The notes beneath the pieces are model-generated. The model worked only from the letters and a program-made list of their open reading frames with translations. It was not told where the DNA came from and searched no databases. The translations under genes were made by a program, and so were the position numbers. A stretch of DNA of 6,177 nucleotides, taken from NCBI GenBank assembly GCA_024642185.1, contig JAHEBR010000013.1, positions 15,325-21,501 of the forward strand, in the 5' to 3' direction. Of this stretch, positions 4,060-6,177 are shown one piece after another. The DNA is from Marivivens sp. GTDB taxonomy: Bacteria; Pseudomonadota; Alphaproteobacteria; Rhodobacterales; Rhodobacteraceae. How positions within the stretch are numbered: position 1 is the first letter of the stretch; each line of letters begins with the position of its first letter.

Positions 4060-5354
4060 TCGCTCCCCCTGAGCCCTAGTCGTCGTGTCATGTCTGTCTC
4101 GAATATCCGGCCCGGATCGGCCTTGTCCGCCGCCGCGCGCCACTTGCCGAGGTCGGGATACATCGCCCCGATCTGCCCGGCCCGCGCCAGCGAATCCTTC
4201 GCCAGATAGATGCGCCCGCCGGCCTCGGCGGTCATGTCGATGAGCCGTTCGATCAGGCCCGCCGCGCGTCCCCGGTTGGGGAAGTCTACCGCGAGCGTAT
4301 AGCCCTCCGTCGGAAACGACAGATACCCCGCCCGCCCCGGCCCCATCCGCTTGAGCACCGCCAAAGGCGAGGCAAGGCCCGCGCCTGCAATCTCCTGCAT
4401 CATGGCCTTGAGCTGCCCCTTGGCGGCCTCAGGCACAACGCATTGAAACTGGTGAAAGCCCCGCTTGCCGTAAAGCCGGTTCCAGTCGTGGATCCGGTCG
4501 AGCGGAAAGAAGAATTCGGCCATCGGCCGGACGGCTGTGCGCCCCTCCGCCGGAACCCGCCGGAAATAGAGCGCATTGAAAGCTTTGACGACAGGCGCCG
4601 AAAGCGCAAAGCCCGGCGCATCCATAGGCACCTTCGGCCCATGCGCGGCCGCCGGTTTGTGCGTGGCGCAAAGCTCTGCCTCCTCGAGAATCCCCCGCCC
4701 CATCGCCGCGCCGGTCGCGGTGGCATCAATCCAGCTCACGCAATAGGTGGCCCCGCTCGCATCCAGCATGGCCAGATGCTCGTCCCAGCCCTCGGCCCGC
4801 CGCTCGCGCACCTCCATCGTGGTGCCGGGCGTCCGCACCAACTGCAGCGTCGCCCTGGTAATGATCCCCGTCTGCCCGAGGCCCCCCATCGTCGCCTGCC
4901 AAAGCGCCCGATTGCGCGGCGTGATCCGCTCCTCGCCACCCGCCTGCCGCAGGCTGACCGCCGTTACATGGGCGCCAAAGCTGCCCGCATGGTGATGGTT
5001 CTTGCCATGCACATCCATGGCAATCGCGCCCCCCACCGTGGCAAAGCCCGTGCCCGGCATCACCGCCGGCATCCAGCCCTGCGGCGCGAAAACCCGAAGG
5101 AGCGTCCCGATCGTCACCCCCGCCTCGACCTCGACCTTGCCGCTCGCCGGATCAAACGACAGGATCCGGTCAAGCCGCGTCATATCGATCGCCCGCCCGC
5201 CCCCGTTCAGCGCCGCATCGCCATAAGACCGCCGCCCGCCGATCGCAGGCGCCAAGTCCTCCGGCAGATCGCCCATCCGCTCTGGCCGCGCCACCTCGGC
5301 CTCGGCCTGCAGGGCGCGGCCCCAACCAGCCACGCACTCCTCTTTCCAGCGCAT
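4056..5354 (-). CDS. dprE1: DprE1-like FAD-dependent decaprenylphosphoryl-ribose 2'-oxidase
   Basis: This 432-residue flavoenzyme is predicted to oxidise the 2'-hydroxyl of polyprenyl-phosphoryl-ribose, with DprE2 completing the epimerisation to arabinose. The N-terminal FAD-binding half has RRSYGDAALNGGG (41-53), VEAGVTIGTLL (76-86), PGTGFATVGGAIAMD (100-114), HGKNHH (116-121) with AGSFG (123-127), and GGLGQTGII (157-165). The substrate half has WNRLYGKRGFHQFQ (291-304), GYTLAVDFP (351-359) and YLAKDS (383-388). Against M. tuberculosis DprE1, recalled from memory, Tyr44, His116 and Lys386 align with Tyr60, His132 and Lys418 with preserved spacing. The Cys387 position is Ala355. Length is 432 against 461. 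No signal peptide is seen. The ATG at 5354 shares one base with the upstream stop (TGATG), with an AAGGGGG tract about 7 nt away. An aldonolactone oxidase is the main alternative, but the motif match and partner genes argue for DprE1. Confidence 0.9.
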   Translation of the reverse strand: MRWKEECVAGWGRALQAEAEVARPERMGDLPEDLAPAIGGRRSYGDAALNGGGRAIDMTRLDRILSFDPASGKVEVEAGVTIGTLLRVFAPQGWMPAVMPGTGFATVGGAIAMDVHGKNHHHAGSFGAHVTAVSLRQAGGEERITPRNRALWQATMGGLGQTGIITRATLQLVRTPGTTMEVRERRAEGWDEHLAMLDASGATYCVSWIDATATGAAMGRGILEEAELCATHKPAAAHGPKVPMDAPGFALSAPVVKAFNALYFRRVPAEGRTAVRPMAEFFFPLDRIHDWNRLYGKRGFHQFQCVVPEAAKGQLKAMMQEIAGAGLASPLAVLKRMGPGRAGYLSFPTEGYTLAVDFPNRGRAAGLIERLIDMTAEAGGRIYLAKDSLARAGQIGAMYPDLGKWRAAADKADPGRIFETDMTRRLGLRGSE

Positions 5355-6177
5355 CAGGCGGCCCCCTTCAGCGAGGCGCGCTCGGCAAACGGGAAGACGA
5401 TCACCCCGATGCCGATGGCAAACCACAAAGTCGTCAGACGGATCACCGCCGTCGCCGGTACTGAGACCTCGAGCGGAACACCCTGCAGCGACAAAAGCGC
5501 AATCATCGCCGCCTCAGCCCCGCCCACACCCCCCGGTGCGCCGGTCAGGCCGCCCGCAAGGGTCGAGAAGGTAAAGATCGTCACAGCGGTCCAAAACCCG
5601 ACCCCGGCCCCCATCCATTCCAGCAGCAGGTGAAACGCATAGCCCTCGGCCAGCCAACCCACAGCCCCGAGGCCTATAGCCGCCGCCGCCACAGAAGGCG
5701 TCGAAAACCGTGCCAACGACCGCGCGGCATGGCGAAATCGCGCCATCAGCCGCGGCAAAAGCCCCGTCGCCCGATAGGTCACCGTAACAATCCCCGCCAA
5801 AAGGCGCGGGCGCGTAGCCACATAGGCCAGAACGAGCGCTACAATCACCACTGGCCCCGCAAACCGGATGCCCCCGGCTCCAAGGCCAATGCCCAAGGCC
5901 AGCAAAAGCGCCATCGTCGCCAGATCCGAGGCCCGGTCCATCAACACAAGCGGCGCGGTCCGCTCGACCGGCCACCCCGTCTCGCGCCTCAGCCACCGCA
6001 TCCGCACCAATTCGCCCACCCGCCCCGGCGTCACCGACATGGCAAAGCCGCCGAGGAAATGCCGAAGATCCTGCAGAATAGTGGTTTCAAGTCCGAGCCG
6101 CCGCGCCAGAAGATGCCATCGCAATCCGCGAAAAACATAGTTCACAAGGCTCAGCCCCAAGAGCACGCCAATCTGCC
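5354..6177 (-). CDS. UPF0104 / LPG-synthase-TM-like membrane protein, 5' end outside window
   Basis: The last 273 codons of a multi-spanning membrane protein are visible, and the frame stays open through the right edge. The first possible start (GTG at 6166) is most likely internal, because the family usually has one more N-terminal membrane segment and about 40-50 more residues. Motifs typical of the family (MprF flippase domain, AglD, PF03706) are FRGLRWHLLARRLG (visible residues about 15-28), TPGRVGELVR (49-58), MDRASDL (79-85) and APGGVGGAEAAMIALL (213-228). At least six hydrophobic segments can be picked out. There is no sign of the MprF catalytic domain in the visible part. It leads the dprE1/dprE2 genes with a 1-nt overlap, so a role in the same pathway is likely, perhaps flipping or binding a lipid-linked intermediate. 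That function is inferred from context only. Confidence 0.75.
   Translation of the reverse strand, partial: QIGVLLGLSLVNYVFRGLRWHLLARRLGLETTILQDLRHFLGGFAMSVTPGRVGELVRMRWLRRETGWPVERTAPLVLMDRASDLATMALLLALGIGLGAGGIRFAGPVVIVALVLAYVATRPRLLAGIVTVTYRATGLLPRLMARFRHAARSLARFSTPSVAAAAIGLGAVGWLAEGYAFHLLLEWMGAGVGFWTAVTIFTFSTLAGGLTGAPGGVGGAEAAMIALLSLQGVPLEVSVPATAVIRLTTLWFAIGIGVIVFPFAERASLKGAA

Noticed and set aside
4060..4143. Longer N-terminus for the DprE2-like protein
   Set aside because: The extra residues precede the nucleotide-binding strand and overlap the DprE1 coding region. The ATGA overlap at 4059-4056 is the usual operon arrangement.
3307..4209. 300-codon open frame on the plus strand
   Set aside because: It is antisense to the DprE2-like gene and overlaps the end of HAD-UbiA. 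The composition is His/Arg/Pro-rich without motifs.
4443..5633. 396-codon open frame on the plus strand
   Set aside because: It lies antisense to the DprE1-like and membrane protein genes. The product is very Arg/Pro/His-rich, as expected for a shadow frame in GC-rich DNA, and has no recognisable domain.

Overview
The window looks like chromosomal DNA of a GC-rich alphaproteobacterium, most likely of the Rhodobacterales. The reasons are the strong G/C third-position bias, the very short Flp-type pilins with a GAVTVDWVVLTAA core, and the HAD-UbiA fusion protein. The lineage is inferred from protein character; no rRNA or other marker gene is present.

Layout. (1) Positions 1-699, minus strand: three small type IVb (Flp-like) prepilin genes. 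Two are near-identical tandem copies (514-699, then 302-487) sharing one transcript that ends at a good intrinsic terminator (259-280). A third, divergent copy (from 87 leftwards) is cut by the window edge and lies beyond that terminator, so it probably has its own promoter. (2) Positions 700-1060: a divergent, partly AT-rich intergenic region with a long inverted repeat. (3) Positions 1061-3317, plus strand: a secreted lytic transglycosylase, then after 1 nt a TTG-started fusion of a HAD phosphatase and a UbiA-type polyprenyl-phosphate phosphoribosyltransferase. (4) Positions 6177-3322, minus strand: a tightly overlapping set of a UPF0104/LPG-synthase-like membrane protein (5' end outside the window), a DprE1-like FAD oxidoreductase and a DprE2-like short-chain dehydrogenase. 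Groups 3 and 4 converge with only 4 nt between their stop codons.

How the genes fit together. The HAD-UbiA protein, DprE1 and DprE2 together supply every step from PRPP plus polyprenyl phosphate to polyprenyl-phosphoryl-D-arabinofuranose, the D-arabinose donor best known from mycobacteria. The HAD domain is the natural candidate for the 5'-phosphatase step, for which mycobacteria have a separate gene. The membrane protein co-transcribed with DprE1/DprE2 may handle or move a lipid-linked product. No arabinosyltransferase lies in the window, so the final acceptor is unknown. The neighbouring Ser/Thr-rich pilins and the lytic transglycosylase make a cell-envelope or pilus acceptor an attractive but unproven idea. 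No rRNA, tRNA, mobile element or CRISPR array was seen.
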